From: Mycobacterium lacus
Lineage (GTDB): Bacteria > Actinomycetota > Actinomycetes > Mycobacteriales > Mycobacteriaceae
Assembly (NCBI RefSeq): GCF_010731535.1
Contig: NZ_AP022581.1
Span: 5,028,989 to 5,092,988, forward strand
Direction of reading: 5' to 3'
DNA: 64,000 nucleotides
Positions within the stretch are counted from its first letter, which is position 1; each line of letters starts with the position of its first letter. Positions 35,969-45,381 of the stretch are shown piece after piece. The notes under the pieces were generated by a model that saw nothing but the letters and a program-made list of their open reading frames with translations, was not told the DNA's origin and made no database searches. The position numbers and the translations under genes are program-made.

Positions 35969-37225
35969 GTGCCCAGCCCCAATCTTCCCCCCGGGTTCGA
36001 TTTCACCGACCCCGACATCTACGCCGAGCGGCTGCCGGTCGAGGAGTTCGCCGAGCTGCGGGCGGCCGCGCCGATCTGGTGGAACGAACAGGCTCCCGGC
36101 AAGGGCGGCGGCTTCCACGACGGCGGGTTCTGGGCGGTGACGAAGCTCAAGGACGTCAAGGAGGTGTCGCTGCGCAGCGACGTCTTTTCCAGCTGGCAAA
36201 ACGGCGCGATCCCGCGGTTCCACAATGACATCGCCCGCGAGGACATCGATGTGCAGCGGGCCGTCATGCTCAACATGGACGCCCCGCACCACACCCGGCT
36301 GCGCAAGATCATCTCCCGCGGTTTCACGCCGCGTGCCATCGGACGGCTGCGCGACGAACTCAACGAGCGCGCCCAGAACATCGCCCGAGAGGCGGCGGCG
36401 GCCGGTTCCGGCGATTTTGTCGAGCAGGTGTCCTGCGAGCTTCCACTGCAGGCGATCGCGGGTTTGCTCGGCGTGCCCCAGGAGGATCGCGGCAAGCTGT
36501 TCCACTGGTCGAACGAAATGACCGGCAACGAGGATCCGGAGTACGCCCATATCGACCCGAAGGTGTCGTCGGCCGAGCTGATCGGCTATGCGATGAAGAT
36601 GGCCGAGGAGAGGGCGAAGAATCCGGGCGACGACATCGTGACCCAGCTGGTCCAGGCCGACATCGATGGTGAGAAGCTCTCCGACGACGAGTTCGGCTTC
36701 TTCGTGGTGATGCTCGCGGTGGCCGGGAACGAGACCACCCGGAACTCCATTACGCAGGGAATGATGGCGTTCGCCGACCACCCCGACCAGTGGGAGCTGT
36801 ACAAGAAGGAGCGTCCCGAGACCGCCGCCGACGAGATCGTCCGCTGGGCCACACCGGTCACCTGCTTCCAGCGCACCGCCCTGGAGGATTACGAGCTGTC
36901 CGGCGTGCAGATCAAGAAGGGCCAGCGGGTTCTGCTGTTCTACCGGTCGGCGAACTTCGACGAATCGGTCTTCGACGATCCGTTCACGTTCAACATCCTG
37001 CGAAACCCGAACCCGCATGTCGGCTTTGGCGGTACGGGCGCGCATTACTGCATCGGCGCCAACCTGGCCCGGATGACGATCAACCTGATCTTCAACGCTG
37101 TGGCCGACCACATGCCGGATTTGAAGCCGATCTCGGCGCCCGAGCGATTGCGGTCGGGCTGGCTCAACGGGATCAAACACTGGCGGGTCGACTACACCGG
37201 CGCCAAGTGCCCGGTTGCCCATTGA
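35969..37225 (+). CDS. cyp125: Steroid C26/27 monooxygenase cytochrome P450 Cyp125
   Basis: Cyp125 oxidises the terminal methyl of cholesterol or cholestenone, starting side-chain degradation. The heme cysteine is in FGGTGAHYCIGANLARM, the I-helix motif is AGNETTRNS, and the sequence is almost collinear with Rv3545c. The GTG at 35969 has AAGGAG seven bases upstream and gives 418 residues. An in-frame GTG at 35924 would give 433, the annotated length of the M. tuberculosis protein. It opens the operon cyp125-fadE28-fadE29-chsH2-chsH1-ltp2. Confidence 0.95.
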   Translation: MPSPNLPPGFDFTDPDIYAERLPVEEFAELRAAAPIWWNEQAPGKGGGFHDGGFWAVTKLKDVKEVSLRSDVFSSWQNGAIPRFHNDIAREDIDVQRAVMLNMDAPHHTRLRKIISRGFTPRAIGRLRDELNERAQNIAREAAAAGSGDFVEQVSCELPLQAIAGLLGVPQEDRGKLFHWSNEMTGNEDPEYAHIDPKVSSAELIGYAMKMAEERAKNPGDDIVTQLVQADIDGEKLSDDEFGFFVVMLAVAGNETTRNSITQGMMAFADHPDQWELYKKERPETAADEIVRWATPVTCFQRTALEDYELSGVQIKKGQRVLLFYRSANFDESVFDDPFTFNILRNPNPHVGFGGTGAHYCIGANLARMTINLIFNAVADHMPDLKPISAPERLRSGWLNGIKHWRVDYTGAKCPVAH

Positions 37226-37243
37226 TGGATTAAGAGAGCCGCG

Positions 37244-38320
37244 ATGGATTTCCAGCTCACCGCGGAACAACAAGCCGTTGCCGACGTTGTCACGTCGGTT
37301 ATGGAACGGGACTTGAGTTGGACGGCTCTGGTCGACGGGGGCGTGACGGCGTTGCCGGTGCCGGAACGTCTGGGCGGCGACGGCGTTGGGTTGTCCGAGG
37401 TCGGGACGGTGCTGACCGAGGTGGGACGCCACGGCGCCATCACGCCGGCGCTGACGACCCTGGGCTTTGGTGTGGTCCCGCTGCTCGATCTGGGATCGGT
37501 CGAGCAGCAGGACCGGTTTTTGTCCGGGGTGGGCAAGGGTGCAGTGTTGACCGCCGCGCTCAACGAGCCGGGTGCGGCGCTGCCCGACCGGCCCGCGGTG
37601 GGCTACAACGGCGGCCGGTTGTCGGGCACCAAGATTGGTGTGGGATATGCCGAGTCGGCGGATTGGATGATCGTCACGGCCGACAACGCGGTCGTGGTGG
37701 TATCACCAAAGACCGGCGGTGTGCGGCTGGTCCGCACGCCGACGTCGAATGGTTCCGACGAGTACACGGTGACGTTTGAGGGCGTTGCGGTTGACGATTC
37801 CGATGTGTTGACGGGCGCTGCCGCGCGTCGGGTAAACCAGTTGGCGCTGGCCATGATTGGTGCTTACGCCGACGGGCTGGTGGCCGGGGCGCTGCGGTTG
37901 ACCGCGGATTACGTGGCCAACCGCAAGCAGTTCGGCAAGCCGCTGTCGACCTTTCAGACCGTGGCCGCACAGCTCGCCGAGGTCTATATCGCCTCGCGCA
38001 CCATCGATTTGGCGTCCAAGTCGGTGATCTGGCGGTTGGCCGAGGGTCTGGATGCCAACGATGATCTCGACGTCCTCGGGTACTGGCTGACGTCGCAGGC
38101 GCCGCCGGTGATGCAGACCTGCCACCACCTGCACGGTGGGATGGGGATGGACATCACCTACCCGATGCACCGGTACTACTCGACGATCAAGGACCTGACC
38201 CGGCTGCTGGGCGGGCCTTCACATCGTCTCGACCGGGTGGCGATCGCAAGCGCGGCGGAGCCGGGCGCGGCGGGTCGCCACCCAGACGACCCGGTGGGAG
38301 CGCAATGTTCATCGAACTGA
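37244..38320 (+). CDS. fadE28: Acyl-CoA dehydrogenase FadE28 (ChsE1) with repeat-derived tail
   Basis: FadE28 pairs with FadE29 to form the alpha2-beta2 dehydrogenase for the three-carbon side chain of 3-oxopregnene-carboxyl-CoA. Motifs include NRKQFGKPLSTFQTVAAQLAEVY and LHGGMGMDITYPMHRYY. The length is 358 instead of about 339. The extra residues after LLGGPSHRLDR (reading VAIASAAEPGAAGRH) are encoded by a copy of the ~50-bp repeat also found in tandem at 49601-49760. The repeat inserted in frame, so the coupling to fadE29 (16-nt overlap) is preserved. Confidence 0.93.
   Translation: MDFQLTAEQQAVADVVTSVMERDLSWTALVDGGVTALPVPERLGGDGVGLSEVGTVLTEVGRHGAITPALTTLGFGVVPLLDLGSVEQQDRFLSGVGKGAVLTAALNEPGAALPDRPAVGYNGGRLSGTKIGVGYAESADWMIVTADNAVVVVSPKTGGVRLVRTPTSNGSDEYTVTFEGVAVDDSDVLTGAAARRVNQLALAMIGAYADGLVAGALRLTADYVANRKQFGKPLSTFQTVAAQLAEVYIASRTIDLASKSVIWRLAEGLDANDDLDVLGYWLTSQAPPVMQTCHHLHGGMGMDITYPMHRYYSTIKDLTRLLGGPSHRLDRVAIASAAEPGAAGRHPDDPVGAQCSSN
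38240..38282 (+). repeat. Single copy of the GCGATCGCAAGCGCGGCG repeat inside fadE28
   Basis: About 43 bp differ at only about three positions from the unit tandemly repeated at 49601-49760. It lies within the fadE28 C-terminal codons and extends the protein by about 20 residues. Confidence 0.8.
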
Positions 38321-39468
38321 CCCCGGAGCAGCGGCGGCTGCAGGCCGAGATACGACAATACTTTTCAAATTTGATCTCGACCGACGAGCGCGAGGAGATG
38401 GAGAAGGATCGCCACGGCGCCGCCTACCGCGCGGTGATCCGGCGGATGGGCCGGGACGGAAAGCTCGGCGTCGGGTGGCCAAAGGAGTTCGGCGGCTTGG
38501 GCTTTGGCCCGATCGAGCAGCAGATCTTCGTCAACGAGGCCCATCGGGCCGACGTGCCGCTGCCCGCCGTGACGCTACAGACCGTGGGCCCGACCCTGCA
38601 GGTGTACGGCAGCGAGATGCAGAAGACGAAGTTCCTGCCCGCGATCCTGGCCGGTGAGGTGCACTTCGCGATCGGTTACACCGAACCGGAGGCGGGCACC
38701 GACCTGGCGTCGTTGCGCACTACCGCGGTGCGCCACGGCGACGAGTACATCGTCAACGGCCAGAAGATCTTCACCACCGGTGCGCATGATGCCGACTACA
38801 TCTGGCTGGCCTGCCGTACCGACCCGGAAGCCGGTAAGCACAAAGGCATTTCCATACTGATCGTCGACACGAAGGATCCCGGCTACTCCTGGACGCCGAT
38901 CATCCTGTCCGACGGCGCCCACCACACCAATGCCACCTACTACAACGACGTGCGGGTGCCGGCCGACATGCTGGTGGGCGAGGAGAACGACGGCTGGCGG
39001 CTGATCACCACCCAGCTCAACAACGAGCGGGTGATGCTGGGCCCGGCGGGTCGGTTCGCCGCCATCTACGACCGGCTGCACGCCTGGGCGTCCAAGCCAG
39101 GTGGCGACGGCGTCACTCCGATCGATCATGCCGACGTCAAGCGCGCGCTGGGCGAGATTCATGCGATGTGGCGGATCAACGAGTTGCTCAATTGGCAGGT
39201 AGCGGCGGCAGGTGAGGATATCAACGTGGCCGACGCCGCGGCGACGAAAGTCTTTGGCACCGAACGTGTTCAGTACGTCGGGCGGCTCGCCGAGGAGATC
39301 GTCGGCCGGTATGGCAACCCGGCCGAGTCGGACACCGCGGAGCTGATGGGCTGGTTGGACTCCCAAACCAAGCGCAATCTGGTGATTACGTTCGGCGGCG
39401 GAGTGAACGAGGTCATGCGCGAGATGATCGCCGCATCCGGTCTCAAGGTACCGAGGGTGCCCCGATGA
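38305..39468 (+). CDS. fadE29: Acyl-CoA dehydrogenase FadE29 (ChsE2)
   Basis: This 387-residue protein, the same length as Rv3543c, is the FAD-site-bearing partner of FadE28. It shows IGYTEPEAGTDLASLRT, VNGQKIFTTGAHDADY and a C-terminal TKRNLVITFGGGVNEVMREMIA. ATG 38305 overlaps fadE28 by 16 nt and its stop overlaps chsH2 (ATGA). The operon order matches M. tuberculosis. Confidence 0.95.
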   Translation: MFIELTPEQRRLQAEIRQYFSNLISTDEREEMEKDRHGAAYRAVIRRMGRDGKLGVGWPKEFGGLGFGPIEQQIFVNEAHRADVPLPAVTLQTVGPTLQVYGSEMQKTKFLPAILAGEVHFAIGYTEPEAGTDLASLRTTAVRHGDEYIVNGQKIFTTGAHDADYIWLACRTDPEAGKHKGISILIVDTKDPGYSWTPIILSDGAHHTNATYYNDVRVPADMLVGEENDGWRLITTQLNNERVMLGPAGRFAAIYDRLHAWASKPGGDGVTPIDHADVKRALGEIHAMWRINELLNWQVAAAGEDINVADAAATKVFGTERVQYVGRLAEEIVGRYGNPAESDTAELMGWLDSQTKRNLVITFGGGVNEVMREMIAASGLKVPRVPR

Positions 39469-40403
39469 CCGAGGTGACCGACATCCACGAAGCCGTCGCT
39501 CAGATCAAGGCGGCCGGTGGTAGCAAACCGCGCGCCGGCCGGGACCCGGTGAACCAGCCGATGATCAACAACTGGGTGGAGGCCATCGGCGACCGCAATC
39601 CCATTTATGTGGATGAGGCCGCGGCGCGCGCTGCCGGTCACCCGGGAATTGTCGCTCCGCCGGCGATGATTCAGGTGTGGACGATGTACGGCCTGGGCGG
39701 GGTCCGTCCGAAGGACGATCCGCTGGGGCCCATCATCAAGCTGTTCGACGATGCGGGCTATATCGGCGTGGTGGCCACCAACTGTGAGCAGACCTATCAC
39801 CGGTATCTGCAGCCCGGCGAGGAAGTCAGCATCACCGCCGAGCTTGCCGACGTGGTGGGGCCCAAGCAAACCGCCCTCGGCGAAGGTTTTTTCATCAACC
39901 AGCACGTCGTGTGGCGGGTTGGTGACCAGGATGTGGCCGAGATGAACTGGCGGATCCTCAAGTTCAAGCCCGCCGGATCGGCTGACGCGGCTATACCGGG
40001 CGATCTGGACCCTGATGCGATGATGCGGCCGTCGTCGTCGCGCGACACCGCGTTCTTCTGGGAAGGGGTGAAAGCCCACGAGTTGCGGATTCAGAAGCGG
40101 CCGGACGGCAGCCTGCAGCACCCGCCGGTGCCGGCGGTGTGGCAGGACAAGTCGGCGCCGATCGAGTATTGCGTCGCGAGTGGTCGCGGCACGGTGTTCA
40201 GTTTCGTGGTGCACCACGCGCCGAAGGTGCCTGGTCGCACTTTACCTTTCGTGATCGCGTTGGTAGAGCTCGAGGAAGGCGTGCGGATGCTGGGCGAGTT
40301 GCGCGGTGTCGACCCGTCTCGGGTCGAGATCGGAATGCCGGTGCGGGCGACCTATATCGATTTTCCGGAGTGGAGCCTCTACGCGTGGGAGCCTGACGAA
40401 TGA
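39465..40403 (+). CDS. chsH2: Enoyl-CoA hydratase subunit with DUF35 domain, ChsH2
   Basis: ChsH2 (Rv3542c-like) is 312 residues. The N-terminal half is a MaoC-like hotdog (PMINNWVEAIGDRNPIY, GHPGIVAPPAMIQVW). The C-terminal half is a DUF35 domain with an OB-like fold (GRGTVFSFVVHHAP, PFVIALVELEEGVRMLGEL) that docks the aldolase Ltp2. With ChsH1 it hydrates the double bond made by FadE28/29. Typical zinc cysteines of DUF35 are absent here. Confidence 0.93.
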   Translation: MTEVTDIHEAVAQIKAAGGSKPRAGRDPVNQPMINNWVEAIGDRNPIYVDEAAARAAGHPGIVAPPAMIQVWTMYGLGGVRPKDDPLGPIIKLFDDAGYIGVVATNCEQTYHRYLQPGEEVSITAELADVVGPKQTALGEGFFINQHVVWRVGDQDVAEMNWRILKFKPAGSADAAIPGDLDPDAMMRPSSSRDTAFFWEGVKAHELRIQKRPDGSLQHPPVPAVWQDKSAPIEYCVASGRGTVFSFVVHHAPKVPGRTLPFVIALVELEEGVRMLGELRGVDPSRVEIGMPVRATYIDFPEWSLYAWEPDE

Positions 40404-40789
40404 CGGCTGTTGGCACTGTGCTGCCGGAGCTCAAGCTCTACGGGGATCCGACGTTCATCATCTCAACGGCCCTGGCCACCAGGGACTTCCAGGATGTGCA
40501 CCACGATCGGGACAAGGCTATTGCCAAGGGGTCAAAGGACATTTTTGTCAACATCCTTACCGACACCGGGCTGGTGCAGCGTTACGTCACCGATTGGGCC
40601 GGGCCGTCGGCGTTGATCAAGTCGATCGGGCTGCGGCTGGGCGTACCATGGTACGCCTACGACACGGTGACGTTCTCCGGTGAGGTGACGGCCGTGGAGG
40701 ACGGTGTGATCACGGTAAAGGTGCTGGGCCGCAATAGCCTTGGTGATCATGTCATCGCCACGGTGAAGTTGACGATTGGAGGCGCCTAG
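40400..40789 (+). CDS. chsH1: MaoC-like hydratase subunit ChsH1
   Basis: This 129-residue single hotdog protein matches Rv3541c. The hydratase motif DFQDVHHDRDKAIAKGSKDIF carries the catalytic Asp/His. It forms the heteromeric hydratase with ChsH2. Its ATG overlaps the chsH2 stop, and its TAG shares one base with the GTG of ltp2. Confidence 0.93.
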   Translation: MTAVGTVLPELKLYGDPTFIISTALATRDFQDVHHDRDKAIAKGSKDIFVNILTDTGLVQRYVTDWAGPSALIKSIGLRLGVPWYAYDTVTFSGEVTAVEDGVITVKVLGRNSLGDHVIATVKLTIGGA

Positions 40790-41973
40790 TGGGCCCCGCG
40801 AGCGGGAGGTACCTCCAGTCCGGCAAGGCCGCCATCGTCGGCATTGGCGCCACCGACTTCTCGAAAAACTCCGGTCGCAGCGAGCTGCGGCTGGCGGCCG
40901 AGGCGGTGTTGGATGCATTGGGCGACGCGGGCCTAAGCCCGGCCGACGTCGATGGTCTGACCACCTTCACGATGGACACCAACACCGAAGTCGCCGTCGC
41001 ACGTGCGGTCGGTATCGGCGAGTTGAAGTTCTTCTCGAAGATCCACTACGGCGGCGGCGCCGCGTGCGCGACCGTCCAGCATGCGGCGATGGCCGTCGTG
41101 ACCGGGGTGGCCGACGTGGTGGTGGCATACCGGGCGTTCAACGAGCGGTCCGGCATGCGGTTCGGCCAGGTGCAGACGCGGCTGACGGAGAATGCCGATT
41201 CGACGGGCGTGGACAATTCGTTCTCGTATCCACACGGGCTTTCGACGCCGGCCGCGCAGGTCGCGATGATCGCTCGACGGTATATGCATCTTTCCGGTGC
41301 TTCTAGCCGGGACTTCGGCGCGGTGTCGGTGGCCGACCGCAGGCACGCCGCCAAGAATCCGAAGGCGTACTTCTACGAGAAGCCGATAACCATTGAGGAC
41401 CACCAGAATTCGCGCTGGATTGCCGAACCGTTGCGGCTGCTGGACTGTTGCCAAGAGACCGACGGCGCCGTCGCGATCGTGGTTACCTCGCTCGAGCGGG
41501 CGCGCGACCTCAAGCAGAGGCCGGCGATCATCGAGGCGGCCGCGCAGGGCTCGAGTCCCGACCAATACACGATGGTCAGCTACTACCGGCCCGAGTTGGA
41601 TGGCCTACCGGAGATGGGCCTGGTGGGCCGGCAGCTGTGGCAGCAGTCGGGGCTCGCGCCGGCCGACATCCAGACCGCCGTGCTCTATGACCACTTCACG
41701 CCGTTCACCCTGATTCAGTTGGAGGAGTTGGGATTTTGCGGCCGGGGGGAAGCCAAGGACTTCATCGCCGACGGCGCGATCGAGGTGGGCGGGCGGTTGC
41801 CCATCAACACGCACGGGGGTCAACTCGGTGAGGCCTACATCCACGGCATGAACGGAATCGCGGAGGGCGTTCGGCAACTGCGCGGCACCTCGGTGAATCA
41901 AGTACCCGACGTCGAGCACGTGCTCGTCACCGCGGGGACCGGGGTGCCGACCTCCGGTCTGATTCTGGGTTAG
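40789..41973 (+). CDS. ltp2: Thiolase-like steroid aldolase Ltp2
   Basis: Ltp2 with the ChsH2 DUF35 domain performs the retro-aldol cleavage that releases propionyl-CoA and leaves a 17-keto steroid. The thiolase fold lacks the usual nucleophilic Cys motif; it contains HYGGGAACATVQHAAM and LPINTHGGQLGEAYIHGMNG. The GTG at 40789 gives 394 residues, about eight longer than Rv3540c. The extra N-terminus (GPASGRYLQ) comes from the hairpin element CCCGC-GA-GCGGG-A-GGTACC at 40795-40813, present in related form at 34161 and 26160. It ends the cyp125 operon. Confidence 0.93.
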   Translation: MGPASGRYLQSGKAAIVGIGATDFSKNSGRSELRLAAEAVLDALGDAGLSPADVDGLTTFTMDTNTEVAVARAVGIGELKFFSKIHYGGGAACATVQHAAMAVVTGVADVVVAYRAFNERSGMRFGQVQTRLTENADSTGVDNSFSYPHGLSTPAAQVAMIARRYMHLSGASSRDFGAVSVADRRHAAKNPKAYFYEKPITIEDHQNSRWIAEPLRLLDCCQETDGAVAIVVTSLERARDLKQRPAIIEAAAQGSSPDQYTMVSYYRPELDGLPEMGLVGRQLWQQSGLAPADIQTAVLYDHFTPFTLIQLEELGFCGRGEAKDFIADGAIEVGGRLPINTHGGQLGEAYIHGMNGIAEGVRQLRGTSVNQVPDVEHVLVTAGTGVPTSGLILG

Positions 41974-42556
41974 GGTTTGCCGCCTTTGCCCGCAGGCGCT
42001 GAAGTGACGGTGGCCGAACTCTATGAAATGCTACCGCCGCGATGGCTGGTTTATCGGTTCCCATAGGAAGCAAACCTCACAAGACTCAGGAGTCACTTGA
42101 GTCGCTAGAGGAGGGCGGCGGTGCCTTCGCCAAGTCGATGGCGCATGTGATACCGCGTCGCCCATGAACCACTACACCTACCGCGCCGAATGGTCGCCTG
42201 AGCATGGCGAATACGTTGTCCGGTGCATCGAGTTGCCGTGGCTGCTGCGATGGGCTCCGACCCTGCAGCAGGCTACGGCCGCTGTCGAGCGAGCCGTCGA
42301 CGAGCTCATAGCGGAGCGTAAGGCGGTTGATGAGGAACTGCCGGCGCCGCTGACCGAACGGCAATACAGCGGCAGGTTCGTGGTGAGGACTGTCAGCGGT
42401 CACGCAATTCCCCAGGTTTGAGGGGTTGTCCGTCACGGAATTCCCCACCCTGGCTGTCAGGTAATTCCCCACCCTGGGCGGTGTGTCTGCCGGGTGTGGG
42501 CCTCGCACACATGTTCGCTCTTGATCCGTCGGAGTACGGCGGACGAAGGGGCACTG

Positions 42557-44131
42557 ATGGCGAGGAGAGATATCGAGATGTTCGATCTGATCGAGTTGTA
42601 CACGCATTGGCAGGCTGGTCGCTCACAGGTGCAGTTGTGGCAGTCGCTGGGGATGGATCGTAAGACGATCCGCAAGTATCTGGCCCCGGCGGTCGCCGAG
42701 GGCATTGGCCCAGGCGGAGAACCGCTGAGCGCCGAGCAGTGGGCGGCGCGGATCGCGCAGTGGTTTCCCGGACTGGATGATCGCGGCGCGCGGGCATCGA
42801 CGTGGCCGTTGATCGACCGGCATAGCGACCGGATCAGGACTGGCTGCACGCCGATGTTACGGTCGCCACGATCGCGCAGCGGCTACGTGACGACCATCAG
42901 GTCGACGTGTCGGAGTCCTCTGTGCGGCGTTGGGTGGCAATGAATTTCGCCGATGAGGTGGCTCGTGCTCGGGTGAGCGTGCCGCGCGGCGAAGTGCCGC
43001 CGGGCAGCGAAGCGCAGATCGACTACGGCCGGTTAGGAATGTGGCTGAACCCGGCCACAGCCAAGCGAGTCGCAGTGTGGGCGTTTGTCATGGTGCTGTC
43101 GTGCTCGCGGCACCTGTTCGTTCGCCCTGTGGTCAGGATGGACCAAACCACCTGGTGCACTTGCCATGTCGAGGCATTCGAATTCTTCAATGGTATTCCG
43201 GCCCGGCTGGTGTGCGACAACCTCAAGACCGGGGTGGACAAGCCCGACCTATATGACCCGAAGATCAACCGCACCTACGCCGAGCTGGCCGCCCACTACG
43301 ACTGCTTGATCGACCCGGCCCGGGCGTTCAAGCCCAAGGACAAACCTCGTGTCGAGCGGCCGATGCCGTATGTGCGGGATTCGTTCTGGCGGGGCCGCGA
43401 GTTCACCTCGCTGGCTCAGATGCAGGGCGAGGCGGCCCGGTGGAGCCGGGAGGTGGCCGGGCTACGACATTCACGGGCCCTCGACGGCGGCCAGCCGCTG
43501 CGGGTGTTCGAAGCGATCGAGGCCGATACGTTGAAACCGTTGCCGCGCCACGCGTTCGAACTCACCACCTGGTCTATCGGCACCGTGGGGGTCGATACGC
43601 ACCTCAAGGTCGGCAAGGCCCTCTACAGCGTGCCATGGCGGCTGATCGGGCGGCGCCTGCACGCCCGCACCGCCGGTGACATCGTGCAGATCTTTGCCCA
43701 CAACGAGGTCGTCGCCACCCATGTGCGGCGGGCCTCGGGCGCTCCACCGACTTCTCCCACTACCCGCCGGAGAAGGTCGCCTTCGCGATGAAAACCCCAC
43801 CTGGTGTCGGCACACCGCCGCCCAGGTCGGCCCCGCCTGCGAAGCGGTGATCGCCGAATTCATGCGCGACAACGCGATCCACCACCTGCGCTCGGCGCAA
43901 GGAGTGCTCGGGCTGCGCGACAAGCACGGCTGTGATCGGCTCGAAGCCGCCTGCGCCTGCGCGATCGCCGTCGGCGACCCGGCGTATCGGACCATCAAGG
44001 GCATCCTGGCCGCCGGCACCGAACACGACGCCACCACCGCCGAACCGGCCACCGGCGCCGCCGCCACTACCGCGGCGTTCCTGCGTGGCCCCGACCAGTT
44101 CGCCACCGGCGACACCGGCGGAGTCGGCTGA
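42557..44131 (+). pseudogene. istA: IS21 transposase istA with three frameshifts
   Basis: The transposase starts at ATG 42557 (MARRDIEMFDLIELYTHWQAG, an HTH region with GMDRKTIRKYL). It continues in the next frame from about 42835 (DWLHADVTVATIAQRL to VRRASG), in a third frame from about 43740 (STDFSHYPPEKVAFAMKT), and in the first frame's register again from about 43798 (PTWCRHTAAQVGP) to the stop at 44131. All three are single-base losses within short runs. The DDE residues remain visible in AQIDYG, LVCDNLK and VERPMPYVRD. Either the element is dead or the sequence has homopolymer errors. Confidence 0.85.
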
Positions 44132-44203
44132 AAGTCACCCGGGTCCCGGAATCTGACCGAATCACAACCCACATAAGCTATTTCACAAGGAGAACACGAC
44201 TTC

Positions 44204-44959
44204 ATGGGTATTTGTGACCCCGCGCTGCGCAACGCGCTGCGCACTCTGAAACTGTCGGGCATGCTTGACACCCTCGACGCCCGGCTAGCCCAGACCCGCA
44301 ACGGCGACTTCGGGCACCTCGAATTCCTGCAAGCACTGTGCGAGGACGAGATCGCCCGCCGCGAATCGGCCGCCCTGACACGGCGCATCCGCCGCGCGAA
44401 GTTCGAAGAACAAGCCACCTTCGAATCCTTCGACTTCTCCGCCAACCCGAAACTGCCCGCCGCCATACTGCGCGACCTGGCCGCGCTGCGCTGGCTCGAC
44501 GCCGGCGAGTCGGTCATCCTCTACGGACCCGTTGGGGTAGGCAAAACCCATGTGGCACAAGCACTCGGGCATGCTGTAGCCCGACGCGGCGGCGACGTCC
44601 GTTTCGCCAAAACCTCTCGGATGCTCGCCGACCTCGCCGGCGGGCACGCCGACCGCAGTTTGGGCCAACGCATCCGCGAATACACCAAACCGCTCGTGTT
44701 GATTCTTGATGATTTTGCGATGCGCGAGCACACGACCATGCACGCCGACGACCTCTACGAGCTAATCAACGAACGCGCGGTCAGCGGCAAGCCGCTGATC
44801 TTGACCTCCAACCGCGCCCCCAACGACTGGTACGGCCTATTCCCGAACCCGGTCGTCGCCGAATCGCTACTCGACAGGATCATCAACAGCAGCTACCAGA
44901 TCCTCATGGACGGACCCAGCTACCGGCCCCGCAAACGGCCCGGACGCAGCGTCAGCTAG
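44204..44959 (+). CDS. istB: IS21 transposition ATPase IstB
   Basis: This 251-residue AAA+ helper protein of IS21 transposition has Walker A GPVGVGKTH, Walker B LVLILDDFAM and the sensor region LTSNRAPNDWYGLFPNPV. It activates IstA and selects the target. The reading frame is intact, unlike istA. The ATG lies 72 bp after istA, preceded by AAGGAG. Confidence 0.95.
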   Translation: MGICDPALRNALRTLKLSGMLDTLDARLAQTRNGDFGHLEFLQALCEDEIARRESAALTRRIRRAKFEEQATFESFDFSANPKLPAAILRDLAALRWLDAGESVILYGPVGVGKTHVAQALGHAVARRGGDVRFAKTSRMLADLAGGHADRSLGQRIREYTKPLVLILDDFAMREHTTMHADDLYELINERAVSGKPLILTSNRAPNDWYGLFPNPVVAESLLDRIINSSYQILMDGPSYRPRKRPGRSVS

Positions 44960-45381
44960 ACAACGCCACCGCGGGCACGGTACACATACCATCGAGGCCC
45001 GCACCTGGGGAATTCCGTGACGGCAGCCCTGGGGAATTACGTGACGGTCGACAGAGGACCTCGCCAGCGTTGCACTTGCGGCTCGCGGTCGAAGCCGCTG
45101 AGCAACATGTGTCGATGAATCAGTGGGTAGTGCAGAAGCTCTCTGGGAGATCTGAGCGGCGGCTGGACAGCCTCTTCGATTTCGATTAGCGACGTCGTGG
45201 TATCACATGTGCCATCGCATTTGCACACCACGTCATGACCGGCCGCCGGTGCTGGTGTGACTGCGGGGACGCCGCCCGGCGACCGGCAGGCCGCGGTCAG
45301 GGCTAGGCGCCTCGACACACCGCCGCCGCCAGCCACGCCGCGCGGACGCCGGTTGCGCTGCGATGGACCGGCGCGCTCTGT

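Larger units (their letters stand above)
42391..45053 (+). mobile_element. IS21-family insertion sequence, 2,663 bp
   Basis: The element begins TGTCAGCGGTCACG and ends, on the other strand, TGTCGACCGTCACG. It is flanked by a perfect 6-bp target duplication GAGGAC (42385-42390 and 45054-45059). Multiple subterminal copies of GTCACGNAATTCCCCA lie inside each end: left at 42399, 42432 and 42456; right, inverted, at about 45004-45021 and 45028-45045. This is typical of IS21. It carries istA (frameshifted) and istB. Confidence 0.95.
42164..45189 (+). pseudogene. hicB: HicB-like antitoxin gene split by the IS21 element
   Basis: The 5' part (42164-42390) encodes a HicB-type fold (MNHYTYRAEWSPEHGEYVVRC, TLQQATAAVERAVDEL). 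It stops making sense at the IS left end, where the open frame continues into the IS terminal repeat. Joining base 42390 to 45060, which removes the element and one copy of its target duplication, restores one frame: ...RFVVRT then SPALHLRLAVEAAEQHV and SMNQWVVQKLSGRS, a ribbon-helix-helix tail, ending at TAG 45187-45189 (118 residues). No hicA toxin gene is visible on either side, so this is an orphan antitoxin or a member of the HicB-like solo family. The gene is now inactive or C-terminally altered. Confidence 0.9.

Noticed and set aside
41974..42163. HicA toxin gene upstream of hicB
   Set aside because: No ORF with the HicA double-stranded RNA-binding pattern is present; only small repeats and the hicB leader are seen.
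42391..42421. Natural C-terminus of the HicB-like protein (VSGHAIPQV)
   Set aside because: These codons belong to the IS terminal repeat; the real tail resumes after the target duplication at 45060.
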